Of a stretch of DNA of 64,000 bases, positions 18,009-27,292 are shown piece by piece. Made by a program: the position numbers and the translations under genes. Numbering within the stretch: position 1 is the first letter of the stretch; each line of letters starts with the position of its first letter. The DNA comes from Janthinobacterium sp. PAMC25594 (GTDB lineage: Bacteria; Pseudomonadota; Gammaproteobacteria; Burkholderiales; Burkholderiaceae_D): contig NZ_CP080377.1 in the NCBI RefSeq assembly GCF_019443505.1, positions 2,480,001 to 2,544,000 of the forward strand. Direction: 5' to 3'. A model generated the notes under the pieces. That model saw nothing but the letters and a program-made list of their open reading frames with translations. It was not told the DNA's origin and did not search any database.

Positions 18009-18911
18009 TCAGGCTGGGAATACGCCGGTGGACAAGTAGCGGTCGCCACGGTCGCAGACGACGAACACGATCGTCGCGTTTTCCACCGTTTGCGAGATGC
18101 GCAGCGCGATTTCGCACGCGCCGGCCGCCGAGATACCGCAGAACAAGCCCTCTTCCGCCGCCAGGCTGCGCGCCATGCGCTCGGCCACGCCCTGGCTCAC
18201 GTATTCCACCTGGTCCACGCGCGACTTGTCGTAAATTTTCGGCAAGTACGCTTCCGGCCACTTGCGGATGCCGGGAATCTGCGATCCATCCTCGGGCTGT
18301 GCGCCGATAATCTGGATGGCGGGATTCTGTTCCTTCAAGTAGCGCGACACGCCCATGATGGTGCCCGTCGTGCCCATGGCGCTGACGAAATGCGTGACCT
18401 GGCCATGCGTATCGCGCCAGATTTCCGGTCCCGTGCTTTCGTAGTGGGCGCGCGAATTGTCTTCGTTGGCGAACTGGTCGAGGATGATGCCACGGCCATC
18501 CTTCTGCATCTGCTCGGCCAGGTCGCGCGCATATTCCATGCCGCCCGTCTTCGGCGTGAGCAGGATGTCGGCGCCGTAGGCGGCCATGCTCTGGCGGCGC
18601 TCCACGCTGAGATTGTCTGGCATCAAGAGCAGCATCTTGTAGCCGCGCAAGGCGGCGGCCATGGCCAGCGCGATGCCCGTATTGCCGCTGGTAGCCTCGA
18701 TCAGGGTATCGCCTGGCTTGATGACGCCGCGCTCTTCAGCGCGCTTGAGCATGGACATGGCGGCGCGGTCCTTCACGGAGCCGGCCGGGTTGTTGCCTTC
18801 CAGCTTGCCGAGGATGACGTTGTTGCGCGCAATCGCATCGGCGCCCGGCAAGCGCGTCAGTTGCACCAGCGGGGTGTTGCCTATCGTATCTTCAAGTGTC
18901 TTGTAAGCCAT
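18009..18911 (-). CDS. cysM: Cysteine synthase B (O-acetylserine sulfhydrylase)
   Basis: A 300-residue PLP enzyme making cysteine from O-acetylserine and sulfide or thiosulfate. It begins with TIGNTPLVQL; the PLP lysine sits in NPAGSVKDRAA near residue 46, the substrate loop EATSGNTGIA near 70, and the phosphate-binding GTTGTIMG near 178. The length and the SQIPGIRKWPEAYLPKI segment favour CysM over CysK. It stands between a convergent HTH gene and a divergent flavoprotein gene. Confidence 0.93.
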   Translation of the reverse strand: MAYKTLEDTIGNTPLVQLTRLPGADAIARNNVILGKLEGNNPAGSVKDRAAMSMLKRAEERGVIKPGDTLIEATSGNTGIALAMAAALRGYKMLLLMPDNLSVERRQSMAAYGADILLTPKTGGMEYARDLAEQMQKDGRGIILDQFANEDNSRAHYESTGPEIWRDTHGQVTHFVSAMGTTGTIMGVSRYLKEQNPAIQIIGAQPEDGSQIPGIRKWPEAYLPKIYDKSRVDQVEYVSQGVAERMARSLAAEEGLFCGISAAGACEIALRISQTVENATIVFVVCDRGDRYLSTGVFPA

Positions 18912-19159
18912 CGTGTCTGTTTGAGTAATTTCAACAAAGACCCATTCTAATATGAGATGCTGGACGGCGTATGGCTAAAAGCCGCCGCCCCGCCAGGCTG
19001 CCCCAACCGTGGCCACCCGCGCGCCAGTCCGCATGCTCCCTGGCTTTGCGCCCTGCCAGGGTTGCCGCGCGCGCTGCGCCAGCGGGCCGCGCGCGCATGC
19101 GCTAGACTCGTGGCGGTTAGTTATTTTAGTAATTTGCTTATTCAATCAATGGATCAGTC

Positions 19160-20923
19160 ATGAGCAGCAGCACACCCGAATTCATTCCCGAAACCACGCA
19201 GGACGATCCCGTCCAGTTCGCCACGCTCGACTTGCAGGGCCGCAGCCACCAGATCTCGCCCGTCTTCAATGCGCTCGAACTGCAGCGCTTGCAGCGCTAT
19301 GGCACACGGCGGCGCTTTGCCGATGGCGCCACCCTGTTCGAGGCGGGCAGCAGCAGCTTCGGCATGCTGGTGATACTGTCCGGACGCGTCAGCATCACGC
19401 GCCACGAGGTGCTGGGGCAGGCGTCGCAGCTACGCGAAGTGGGCGTCGGCCACTTCATTGCCGAGGTGGCGCAATTGTCCGGCCGCCCCACCCTCGTCAA
19501 CGGCAGCGCCGTGGGCGAGGTGGAATTGCTCGACATCAGTTCGGAATCCTTGCGCGCGCTGATCGTGGCGGAAGCGGAGATGGGCGAACGCATCGTGCGC
19601 GCCCTGATCCTGCGCCGCGTGGCCCTGATCGAATCGAATTCGGGCGGCCCCGTGCTGGTGGGACCGCGCGGCAATGGCAATCTGTTTCATCTGCAAAGTT
19701 TTCTATCGAGCAATGGCCACCCGCACACGGTGCTCGATCCGGCCAGCGATGCGGCCGCCGCCGCGCTGGCCCAGCGCTACCAGCCCACGCCGCAGGAGTG
19801 GCCCTTGGTCGTCTGTCCCGATGGCAAGGTCATGAAGAATCCCGGCAATGCGGAACTGGGGCGCTGCCTGGGCATGTTGCCCGATTTGTCCGGCGACAAG
19901 ATCTTCGACGTGCTGGTGGTGGGTGCCGGCCCCGCCGGCCTGGCCACGGCCGTGTATGCGGCCTCGGAAGGGCTATCGGTGCTGGCGCTGGAACAGCGCG
20001 CGTATGGCGGCCAGGCGGGCGCCAGCGCGCGCATCGAAAATTACCTGGGTTTTCCCACCGGCATATCCGGCCGGGCGCTGGCGGGACGCGCCTATGTGCA
20101 GGCGCAAAAGTTTGGCGTCGAGATCGCCACCCCGGCCAGCGCCGCCAGCCTGCTGTGCGACACCTGGCCCCTGCGCGTCACCCTGTGCGACGGCACCGAG
20201 GTGCGCGCCCGCACGGTGGTGCTGTCGTGCGGCGCGCGCTACCGCCGCCCCTCGCTGGCCAACCTGAAAACATATGAAGGACGGGGCGTGTATTACTGGG
20301 CCTCGCCCATCGAAGCCAAGCTGTGCAAGCAGGAAGAGATCATTTTAGTCGGCGGCGGCAACTCGGCCGGCCAGGCGGCAGTGTTTCTCTCCGGCCATGC
20401 GGCCAAAGTCCACATGGTGATCCGCGGCGCAGGGCTGGCGGCCAGCATGTCGAGCTACCTGATCGAGCGCATCGCCGCCACGCCCAACATCATTTTGCAC
20501 ACGCACACGGAAATCATCGCCCTGGAAGGCGACGACGATGGCTTGACGGGCGCCCGCTGGCGCAACAAGCAGACGGGTGAAGAGTGCGACTGCGCCGTGC
20601 GCCGCGTGTTTCTTTTTGTGGGCGCCGATCCGAACACGGACTGGCTGCATGACTGCGCCGTTGCCGTGGACGAACAGGGTTTTATTCGCACGGGCTTCGA
20701 CGTCACGCGCGCGGAATGCCGCGCCCATGGCCATGGCCACGCCGAGTATCGAGCGGACTTGCCGGACCGGGCCGCGCTGGAAACGAGCGTGCCGGGCGTG
20801 TTCGCCATCGGCGACGTGCGCGCCGGCTCGACCAAGCGCGTGGCCGCCGCCGTCGGCGAAGGCGCGGCAGTCGTTTCCCAGATCCACGGTTTTCTGGCCC
20901 GCCTGCCCGTCAACAACGTCTAG
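19160..20923 (+). CDS. Cyclic-nucleotide-binding domain fused to a thioredoxin-reductase-like FAD oxidoreductase
   Basis: A 587-residue cytoplasmic protein. Residues about 35-150 form a CNB/CRP-type beta-roll (FADGATLFEAGSSSFGMLVILSGRV). From about 252 there is a thioredoxin-reductase fold: FAD motif VVGAGPAGLATAVYAASEG, NADPH motif ILVGGGNSAGQAAVF near 395, and the C-terminal FAIGDVRAGSTKRVAAAVGEG. The redox CxxC of true thioredoxin reductases is absent; the region reads GVYYWASPIEAKLC. It probably acts as a flavoprotein under ligand control rather than a thioredoxin reductase. It overlaps the convergent M28 peptidase by 4 bases. Confidence 0.88.
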   Translation: MSSSTPEFIPETTQDDPVQFATLDLQGRSHQISPVFNALELQRLQRYGTRRRFADGATLFEAGSSSFGMLVILSGRVSITRHEVLGQASQLREVGVGHFIAEVAQLSGRPTLVNGSAVGEVELLDISSESLRALIVAEAEMGERIVRALILRRVALIESNSGGPVLVGPRGNGNLFHLQSFLSSNGHPHTVLDPASDAAAAALAQRYQPTPQEWPLVVCPDGKVMKNPGNAELGRCLGMLPDLSGDKIFDVLVVGAGPAGLATAVYAASEGLSVLALEQRAYGGQAGASARIENYLGFPTGISGRALAGRAYVQAQKFGVEIATPASAASLLCDTWPLRVTLCDGTEVRARTVVLSCGARYRRPSLANLKTYEGRGVYYWASPIEAKLCKQEEIILVGGGNSAGQAAVFLSGHAAKVHMVIRGAGLAASMSSYLIERIAATPNIILHTHTEIIALEGDDDGLTGARWRNKQTGEECDCAVRRVFLFVGADPNTDWLHDCAVAVDEQGFIRTGFDVTRAECRAHGHGHAEYRADLPDRAALETSVPGVFAIGDVRAGSTKRVAAAVGEGAAVVSQIHGFLARLPVNNV

Positions 20924-22275
20924 CGCAAGGGCATGGGGTATGTTGCCACGCTGACATTTCCGTCGCGATCGATGGCCTGGACGCCAAAGAAATAGTTGTC
21001 TTTCGACAGCTTGACCCTGGCCTCGGTGACATTGCCCACGTCCTGCGCGCCCTGCCACTGGTCTGCCGTGGTGGCGCGCCAGACGATGCGGTAGCCGGCC
21101 AGGTCCGGTTCCGTGTTCGGCTGCCATAGCAAGGTCGTGGCGTTTTCCAGCTGCGCCGTGCGCACTTGCACGCCGGCTGGCGCGGCCGGCGCCAGGGCCA
21201 GCGAGGCCAAGGCCGCCGCATTCACGCGCGCCACTTTTGCCACGTAGTCATAATCGACGAATTGCGGCAAGTCGCCATACTGCACGCCATTTTCCACGCG
21301 CACATCCTGATGCTGGTGGGTAAAATCTTCGTTCGGCTCCGTGAAACGCAGCGCCGCGTAGCCTTGCGCCAGAAACGGCATATGGTCGCCGCCGCGCAGG
21401 TAGCGGTCGGCGCGCTGAATGACGTTGACCTTGAAACCGGGCACATAGCGCTCGCCCACCTGTTTTACATGGCGCGCCAGCTGGCGCGAAATGGAATCGT
21501 TTTCTCCACCCGTGGACACCAGGGCGCGCACGCCGTCGCTCATTTCCCTCAAGGCGGGAATGCCCTCGGCAAACAAACGCACCTGGCCACCGTCGACCGT
21601 GCCGTCGTCGGCGCGCGAACTGCCGATGATGTCGTTATTGAGCATACCGGCGATGTTGAGCTTGTTCAGCTTCGCCTGCTGCGCCCAGTGGCCGGAACCC
21701 AATAGCCCCTGTTCCTCGGCCGCCACCGCCATGAAGACGAGCGTGGCGTCGAACTGGTAGCGCGCCATCGCGCAGGCCATCTCGATCACGGCCGCCGTGC
21801 CCGAGGCGTCGTCGTTGGCGCCGGGCGCGTCGCCCTGCGCATCCATCACGTCCGTGGCGCGCGAGTCATAGTGGCCGCTGATGACATAGATGCGCCCGGC
21901 CGACTGCGGCTGGCTGCCCGGCAGGGTCGCCACCACGTTGACGATTTCCGTCGGCCGCGCGATGCGCTTCGACACGGGCGCGATATGGCTGTCGAACGCC
22001 ACCTGCAAGCGGCCGCCCGCCTGCGCGCCGCAGCGCTCCAGCTCCGCCTTGATCCAGCGCCTGGCCGCGCCGATGCCGCGCGTGTCGGACACGGTATCGG
22101 ACATGGTGTGGCGCGTCTGGAAACTGACCAGCTTGCGCACATGCGCCTCGATGCGCTGCGGCGATATCTGCGCCACGACACGTTCGATCTGCGGCTGCGC
22201 CGGTTCAGCGCCCGGCGCAGCCGCCACACTAGCCGACAGCATGGCTGCCGTCATTCCCGTCAAAATCCGTACCAT
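20920..22275 (-). CDS. Secreted M28-family zinc aminopeptidase
   Basis: A 451-residue exported peptidase; the signal peptide starts MVRILTGMTAAML and ends near VAAA. Zinc and catalytic motifs are SGHYDSRATD, PGANDDASGTAAVIEMA and AAEEQGLLGSGHWA, followed by a late His in RGGDHMPF. The C-terminal 90 residues look like a fibronectin-III-type domain. The start at 22275 is chosen because GGGGGA lies about 7 bases upstream and it gives a normal signal peptide; the frame extends 37 codons further without such support. Confidence 0.9.
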   Translation of the reverse strand: MVRILTGMTAAMLSASVAAAPGAEPAQPQIERVVAQISPQRIEAHVRKLVSFQTRHTMSDTVSDTRGIGAARRWIKAELERCGAQAGGRLQVAFDSHIAPVSKRIARPTEIVNVVATLPGSQPQSAGRIYVISGHYDSRATDVMDAQGDAPGANDDASGTAAVIEMACAMARYQFDATLVFMAVAAEEQGLLGSGHWAQQAKLNKLNIAGMLNNDIIGSSRADDGTVDGGQVRLFAEGIPALREMSDGVRALVSTGGENDSISRQLARHVKQVGERYVPGFKVNVIQRADRYLRGGDHMPFLAQGYAALRFTEPNEDFTHQHQDVRVENGVQYGDLPQFVDYDYVAKVARVNAAALASLALAPAAPAGVQVRTAQLENATTLLWQPNTEPDLAGYRIVWRATTADQWQGAQDVGNVTEARVKLSKDNYFFGVQAIDRDGNVSVATYPMPLR

Positions 22276-22486
22276 GCCTGCATCCCCCGATGATTGATTG
22301 AGCTGGCCATTCTCGCATTTTTGACGGCAGGCAAGGATGTTCCAGGCCGAAAATCGTGCATTGTAGAAACTGCTACAATCGGCCACTTCCCGTCCCGCTC
22401 ACGAAAGACACCCGCATGCGCCAGACCACCCTCCCACCCGCACGCCGCAGTCTCAGCCTGCGCGCGGTCCGCTGACGGTGCGCCGC

Positions 22487-24052
22487 ATGCTCGTCAAATT
22501 GCTGCTGCTGGCCACCCTGTTTGCCGGGCTCAGCATCGCTGCGCTGTACAGCTACGGGCGCTTCGCCGAACGGTCGCTGGGAGCACCGGGTACGGCCTTG
22601 CCCGTGGCGGCCGGCGCCACCCTGCTCGACCGTGTGCTGGCGCCGCAACTGGCGCAACGCCAGGAACAGAGCGGCACGGCCCTGATCGACGACAACCTGG
22701 AAGCGTTCGCCCTGCGCGCCCTGAGCGCGCGCGAAGCGGGCCGCAGCATCGACCTGCAGTACTACATCTGGCATAACGACGTCACGGGCCGCCTGCTGGT
22801 GCGCGAACTGCTGCGCGCGGCCGACCGCGGCGTGCGCGTGCGCGTGTTGCTTGACGATATCAATGCGCGCGGCCAGGACGCCGCCATCCTCGCACTCGAC
22901 AGCCATCCGCTGATCGACGTGCGCATCTTCAATCCGGGCCGCAACCGCGACGGCATCTGGTTGCGCGCCGTGGAAATGGCCTTGCGCGCCGTCAGCCTGA
23001 ACCGGCGCATGCACAACAAGGCCTGGATCGTCGATGGCAGGGTGGCCCTGGTCGGCGGGCGCAATATCGGCGATGAATATTTTGATGCCGCCGAGCAAGT
23101 TAATTTCCAGGATGCCGACTTGCTGCTGGTGGGCCCCGCCGTGCAGCAGACGAGCGACATCTTCGACCGCTTCTGGAACAGCCGCGCCGTCATCCCCATC
23201 GGCGCCTTGCACGCTGGCAAGAACGCGGGTGCGCCGGAGCTGCAGGCTGTGCGCGCCCGCCTCGATGCGCTCACGGGTGAACTGGGCGCTTCGCCGTACC
23301 TGCGGCAACTGACTGATGCGGGCCAGCTGCAGGCCCACCTCGATGGCCGGCTGCGGCTGCACTGGAGCGCGCAGGTGCAAGTGCTGTCGGACCCGCCGGA
23401 AAAAGCCGCGCCCGTGGCCAGTTTGCAGCGCAGCGAGCACTGGCTCATGCACAGCTTGCTGCCCTTGCTGACCGAGGCGCGCGAAGAAGCGCTGCTGACT
23501 TCGCCCTACTTCGTGCCCGGCGCGGCGCTGACGCGGAGCCTGGCCGACAAGGTCGCCGCCGGCGTCAAGGTCAGTGTGCTGACCAACTCGCTGGCCGCCA
23601 CCGACGTGGCCCTCGTGCATGCGGGCTATGCGCGCTATCGCGAAGCGCTGCTGGGCGGCGGCGTCGACCTGTATGAATTGAAGACCCTGCACCGCAAGCG
23701 CATCAGCCTGATGGGTTCGAGCCGTGCCAGCCTGCATACCAAGGCCGTGGTGGTCGATGGCCAGCGGGGCTTCGTCGGCTCCTTCAACCTCGATCCCCGC
23801 TCGGCCCAGCTGAACACGGAAATGGGCGTGCTGTTCAACGATGCCGCGCTGGGGTCCGACATGCGCGCGCTGTTCCTGCATTCGACCTCGGGCGACACCA
23901 GCTACCGCCTGTTCCTCGACAACGGCGCCCTGCGCTGGTCCGACGCCACCGAGCAGCCAGCCAAGGTGTGGACGCACGATCCGGAATCAGGCTTCTGGCG
24001 CCGCATGCTGGTGTCCGTGATGCGCTGGCTGCCGATCGAGTCGCAACTGTAG
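22487..24052 (+). CDS. clsC: Phospholipase D-family protein, cardiolipin synthase C-like
   Basis: A 521-residue membrane-anchored PLD enzyme (N-terminal helix in MLVKLLLLATLFAGLSI). Two HKD motifs are present: HNKAWIVDGRVALVGGRNIGDEYF near residue 180 and LHTKAVVVDGQRGFVGSFNLDPRS near 415. The spacing and the GGRNIGDEYF signature match ClsC/YmdC, which makes cardiolipin from phosphatidylglycerol and phosphatidylethanolamine. A GTG three codons upstream (22478) is an alternative start. Its usual partner YmdB is not adjacent. A strong terminator follows. Confidence 0.88.
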   Translation: MLVKLLLLATLFAGLSIAALYSYGRFAERSLGAPGTALPVAAGATLLDRVLAPQLAQRQEQSGTALIDDNLEAFALRALSAREAGRSIDLQYYIWHNDVTGRLLVRELLRAADRGVRVRVLLDDINARGQDAAILALDSHPLIDVRIFNPGRNRDGIWLRAVEMALRAVSLNRRMHNKAWIVDGRVALVGGRNIGDEYFDAAEQVNFQDADLLLVGPAVQQTSDIFDRFWNSRAVIPIGALHAGKNAGAPELQAVRARLDALTGELGASPYLRQLTDAGQLQAHLDGRLRLHWSAQVQVLSDPPEKAAPVASLQRSEHWLMHSLLPLLTEAREEALLTSPYFVPGAALTRSLADKVAAGVKVSVLTNSLAATDVALVHAGYARYREALLGGGVDLYELKTLHRKRISLMGSSRASLHTKAVVVDGQRGFVGSFNLDPRSAQLNTEMGVLFNDAALGSDMRALFLHSTSGDTSYRLFLDNGALRWSDATEQPAKVWTHDPESGFWRRMLVSVMRWLPIESQL

Positions 24053-24082
24053 GCGCATCGGCAAGGCAAAGTGGCGGCGCAT

Positions 24083-24120
24083 AAAAAAAACCCCGCGCGG
24101 CCGGTACCACGCGGGGTTTT
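24083..24120. terminator. Bidirectional rho-independent terminator
   Basis: ACCCCGCGCGG / CCACGCGGGGT forms the stem, with eight A before and four T after. It lies between clsC and the convergent helix-hairpin-helix gene and also closes the long minus-strand block that starts at gyrA. Confidence 0.88.
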
Positions 24121-24170
24121 CTTCTCGTGCTGCGCGGCACCACCACGCAACACGCTTTACAGCAACACGC

Positions 24171-24707
24171 TTACTTTTTCTCGGCTTCAGCCTTCTTCGC
24201 ATCGGCGGCAGCCAGCTTCGCTTCTTTCTTCGCGGCAGCGGCGGCAGCCTTCGCTTCTTTCTTGGCAGCAGCAGCTTCTTTTTTCGTCTCAGCGGCTGTC
24301 TTGGCTGGCGCCGCAGCGGTGTCGGTCGCAGCAGCTGGCTTCGGTGCGGCTTCTTTCGCTGCAACTTCCTTCACAGCAGCTTCCTTTTTTACCGGGGCGG
24401 CTTTCGCCGCCGGGGCGGGCGCCGCTGGTGCGCCGGACTTGGCCTGGCCATTCACCTGCAAGCCCGCTTCCGACAGTTTCACAGAACTTTTCGGACCGAT
24501 ACCCTTCACGCGGCTTTCGAAATCGGCCCAATCCTTGAAGGCGCCGCCCTTGGTACGCTCGTCGACGATGGCTTTCGACGTGACGGGGCCGATGCCCTTG
24601 ACGCTGTCGAGTGCCGCCTGGTCCGCCTTGTTGACATCGACCTGGGCAAAGGCAAAACCCATCGTCGCGATCAGGGTGACGATGGCCAGCAGTATTTTTT
24701 TGAACAT
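24171..24707 (-). CDS. Exported helix-hairpin-helix (ComEA-like) protein with Ala/Lys-rich tail
   Basis: A 178-residue protein: signal peptide MFKKILLAIVTLIATMGFAFA, then about 60 residues with the helix-hairpin-helix pattern VDVNKADQAALDSVKGIGPVTS and a second hairpin (VKGIGPKSS), as in the DNA-binding domain of competence protein ComEA. The last 95 residues are an Ala/Lys/Glu/Pro tract (AAKKEAKAAAA type) like histone-H1-like tails. GGAGAGA supports ATG 24707; an in-frame extension upstream lacks a signal peptide. Periplasmic DNA binding is likely; a role in uptake is inference. Confidence 0.85.
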   Translation of the reverse strand: MFKKILLAIVTLIATMGFAFAQVDVNKADQAALDSVKGIGPVTSKAIVDERTKGGAFKDWADFESRVKGIGPKSSVKLSEAGLQVNGQAKSGAPAAPAPAAKAAPVKKEAAVKEVAAKEAAPKPAAATDTAAAPAKTAAETKKEAAAAKKEAKAAAAAAKKEAKLAAADAKKAEAEKK

Positions 24708-24884
24708 GGGTATCTCTCCGTGGTGTGGTTTCAAGATGACTCGAACGCAAAGGAGGAACAGCGCCTCAACGGCTTTAACGGCTGTGACGTGATATGGTTG
24801 ACAAGACGGGACAGCGGAAGGACGGGAAAACCTGCGCCAGATCAAACGCCCGGCGCAGGCAAGATGCGGACTACAGCGGCATAT

Positions 24885-25838
24885 TTATTGCGGGAACAGC
24901 TCTTCGCGGGTGACCGTGGCCGTGCCCAGCTTGCCGACGACGATGCCGCCGGCCCGGTTGGCCGTACGCACGGCGTCGCCCAGGCCCATGCCGGCGCCCA
25001 GCATGGCCGCCATGGTGGCGATCACCGTGTCGCCCGCGCCCGAGACGTCGAATACTTCGCGCGCATCGGTCGGCATGTGCAGCACCTCATCGGCCGTGTA
25101 CAGGCTCATGCCCTCTTCGGAACGGGTCAGCAGCAAGGCGTCCAGGCCCAGCTGCGCGCGCATCTGCTGCGCGCGTTCCGTCAATTGCTCTTCCGTGCTC
25201 CAGTTGCCGACCACGCGGCGCAGCTCGGACTTGTTCGGAGTGAGCACTGACGCTCCCGCATAGCGGCGGAAGTCATCGCCTTTCGGGTCGACCATGACGA
25301 TCTTGCCGGCCGTTCTCGCCGCCTTGATCATCTCGGCCACTTTCACCAGGCTGCCCTTGGCGTAGTCCGACAAAATCACCACGTCGTAATGCGGCAAGAG
25401 GGCATTAAACTGCGCCAGCTTGTCGCGCAGCACCGTATCGCTCGGTGCATCCTCGAAGTCGATGCGCAGCATTTGCTGCTGGCGGCCGATCACGCGCAGC
25501 TTGATGATGGTGGAAATGGCCGCGTCGCGCTGCAGATAGCTGTGGATGCCGTCCCCTTCGAGCAGACGCTCGACCTGGCTGCCGGCCTCGTCGTCGCCGA
25601 CCACGCCCAGCAAGCCCGTCTTCGCTCCCAGCGCGGCCGCGTTGCGCGCCACGTTGGCCGCGCCGCCCAGGCGCTCTTCGCGCTTTTCGATACGCACAAT
25701 GGGCACCGGTGCTTCCGGCGAAATACGGCTGACATCGCCGAACCAGTAACGGTCCAGCATCACATCGCCCACCACCAGCATGCGCACCTGGGCCAGCGCG
25801 GCCGGCGCCGTCAAGGCTGCCACCCCGTGGGCGCTCAT
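24885..25838 (-). CDS. rfaE1: D-glycero-beta-D-manno-heptose-7-phosphate kinase (RfaE domain I / HldE1)
   Basis: A 317-residue PfkB-family sugar kinase: [10 protein letters not shown] near residue 85, a Walker-like DPKG, and the catalytic [19 protein letters not shown] near 270. It is the first kinase step of ADP-heptose synthesis for the LPS inner core; the cytidylyltransferase domain is absent, as in most beta-proteobacteria, and must be encoded elsewhere. Its ATG overlaps the ugd stop (ATGA), so translation is coupled. Confidence 0.92.
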   Translation of the reverse strand: MSAHGVAALTAPAALAQVRMLVVGDVMLDRYWFGDVSRISPEAPVPIVRIEKREERLGGAANVARNAAALGAKTGLLGVVGDDEAGSQVERLLEGDGIHSYLQRDAAISTIIKLRVIGRQQQMLRIDFEDAPSDTVLRDKLAQFNALLPHYDVVILSDYAKGSLVKVAEMIKAARTAGKIVMVDPKGDDFRRYAGASVLTPNKSELRRVVGNWSTEEQLTERAQQMRAQLGLDALLLTRSEEGMSLYTADEVLHMPTDAREVFDVSGAGDTVIATMAAMLGAGMGLGDAVRTANRAGGIVVGKLGTATVTREELFPQ

Positions 25839-27202
25839 GCGCGTGTCAGGATCGAGCGGCCGATGCCGTGGTACTCGATGCCCGCCTCGGCCATGACGGC
25901 CGGCTCGAACAGGTTGCGTCCGTCAAAGATCACGGCCTGCTTCAGGCGCGCCTTGACCTGTTCGAAATCGGGACTGCGGAAGGCTTTCCATTCGGTCACG
26001 ATGACCAGCGCATCGGCGTCCTGCAGCGCATCCTTCGGACTGTCGGCAAAGCGCACCCTGGCGAACTGCTCCGGCGTCAAGTCCAGTTGCAGCACGCGGC
26101 GTGCCTCGGGCATGGCGACGGGGTCATACACGGCCACCGTGGCGCCGCGCGCCAGCAAGTCCGCCAGCAGCACGCGGGCCGACGCTTCGCGCATGTCATC
26201 CGTGTTCGGCTTGAAGGCCAGTCCCCAGACGGCGAAATGCCGGCCCGTCAGATCTGCGCCGAAGCGAGTGACCACTTTGCCGCCCAGCACCATCTTCTGC
26301 CTGTCATTGACGGCTTCGACGGCACGCAGGATCAGCAACTCCTGCCCATAGCCGCGCGCCGTGCGCTCGAGCGCCTGCACGTCTTTCGGGAAGCAGGAAC
26401 CGCCATAGCCGCAGCCTGCGTACAGGAAGCTGTGACCGATGCGCGGGTCGGAACCGATGCCGTGGCGCACGGCTTCGATATCGACGCCCACCTTGTCGGC
26501 CAGGTTCGCCAGTTCATTCATGAAGGAAATACGCGTGGCCAGCATGGCGTTCGCCGCATACTTCGTGAATTCGGCCGAGCGCACGTCCATCCAGTGGGTG
26601 CGCTCGTGGTTGCGGTTGAACGGCGCATACAGGATTTTCAGCAATTCGCGCGCGCGCTCGCCGTCCGGCGTGGCATCGACGCCGATGACGATGCGGTCCG
26701 GGCGCATGAAGTCTTCGACGGCCGCGCCTTCCTTGAGAAATTCCGGGTTCGACGCCACCGAGAACGTGGCGGCCACGCCGCGCGCGTCCAGTTCGCCCTG
26801 GATGGCGGCGCGTACTTTTTCGGCCGTGCCGACGGGCACGGTCGACTTGTCGACGATGACCTTGAAGTCCGTCATGTACTTGCCGATGCCGCGCGCGGCC
26901 GCCAGCACGTATTGCAGGTCGGCCGAGCCGTCTTCATCGGGCGGCGTGCCGACGGCGATGAATTGCATCACGCCGTGCGCGGCGGCTGCCTCGACATCGG
27001 TGGAAAAGGTCATGCGGCCGGCGGCGCGGTTGCGCGCCACGACTTCTTCCAGCCCCGGTTCATGGATGGGGATGCCGCCGCTGTTGAGCAAGGCGACCTT
27101 CTGTGCGTCCAGGTCGAGGCAAAAAACGTCGTTGCCCAGCTCCGCCAGGCAGGCGCCCGTCACGAGGCCCACATAGCCCGTGCCGATAATGGTGATTTTC
27201 AT
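25835..27202 (-). CDS. ugd: UDP-glucose 6-dehydrogenase
   Basis: A 455-residue enzyme oxidising UDP-glucose to UDP-glucuronate for surface polysaccharides. The NAD motif [17 protein letters not shown] is at residues 6-22, and the catalytic cysteine lies in [13 protein letters not shown] near 260. Length and domain order (NAD-binding, central dimerisation helix, UDP-binding) are normal. It lies between lapB and rfaE1, a common beta-proteobacterial envelope cluster. Confidence 0.95.
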   Translation of the reverse strand: MKITIIGTGYVGLVTGACLAELGNDVFCLDLDAQKVALLNSGGIPIHEPGLEEVVARNRAAGRMTFSTDVEAAAAHGVMQFIAVGTPPDEDGSADLQYVLAAARGIGKYMTDFKVIVDKSTVPVGTAEKVRAAIQGELDARGVAATFSVASNPEFLKEGAAVEDFMRPDRIVIGVDATPDGERARELLKILYAPFNRNHERTHWMDVRSAEFTKYAANAMLATRISFMNELANLADKVGVDIEAVRHGIGSDPRIGHSFLYAGCGYGGSCFPKDVQALERTARGYGQELLILRAVEAVNDRQKMVLGGKVVTRFGADLTGRHFAVWGLAFKPNTDDMREASARVLLADLLARGATVAVYDPVAMPEARRVLQLDLTPEQFARVRFADSPKDALQDADALVIVTEWKAFRSPDFEQVKARLKQAVIFDGRNLFEPAVMAEAGIEYHGIGRSILTRA

Positions 27203-27292
27203 GGTTGTGCCGTATTTGTAAACGTATTTGTAAATATAGATGCTGCAAACAAGTACACGCCACGTTGCACTATGGCAAGGTGGCGTGTCGGG

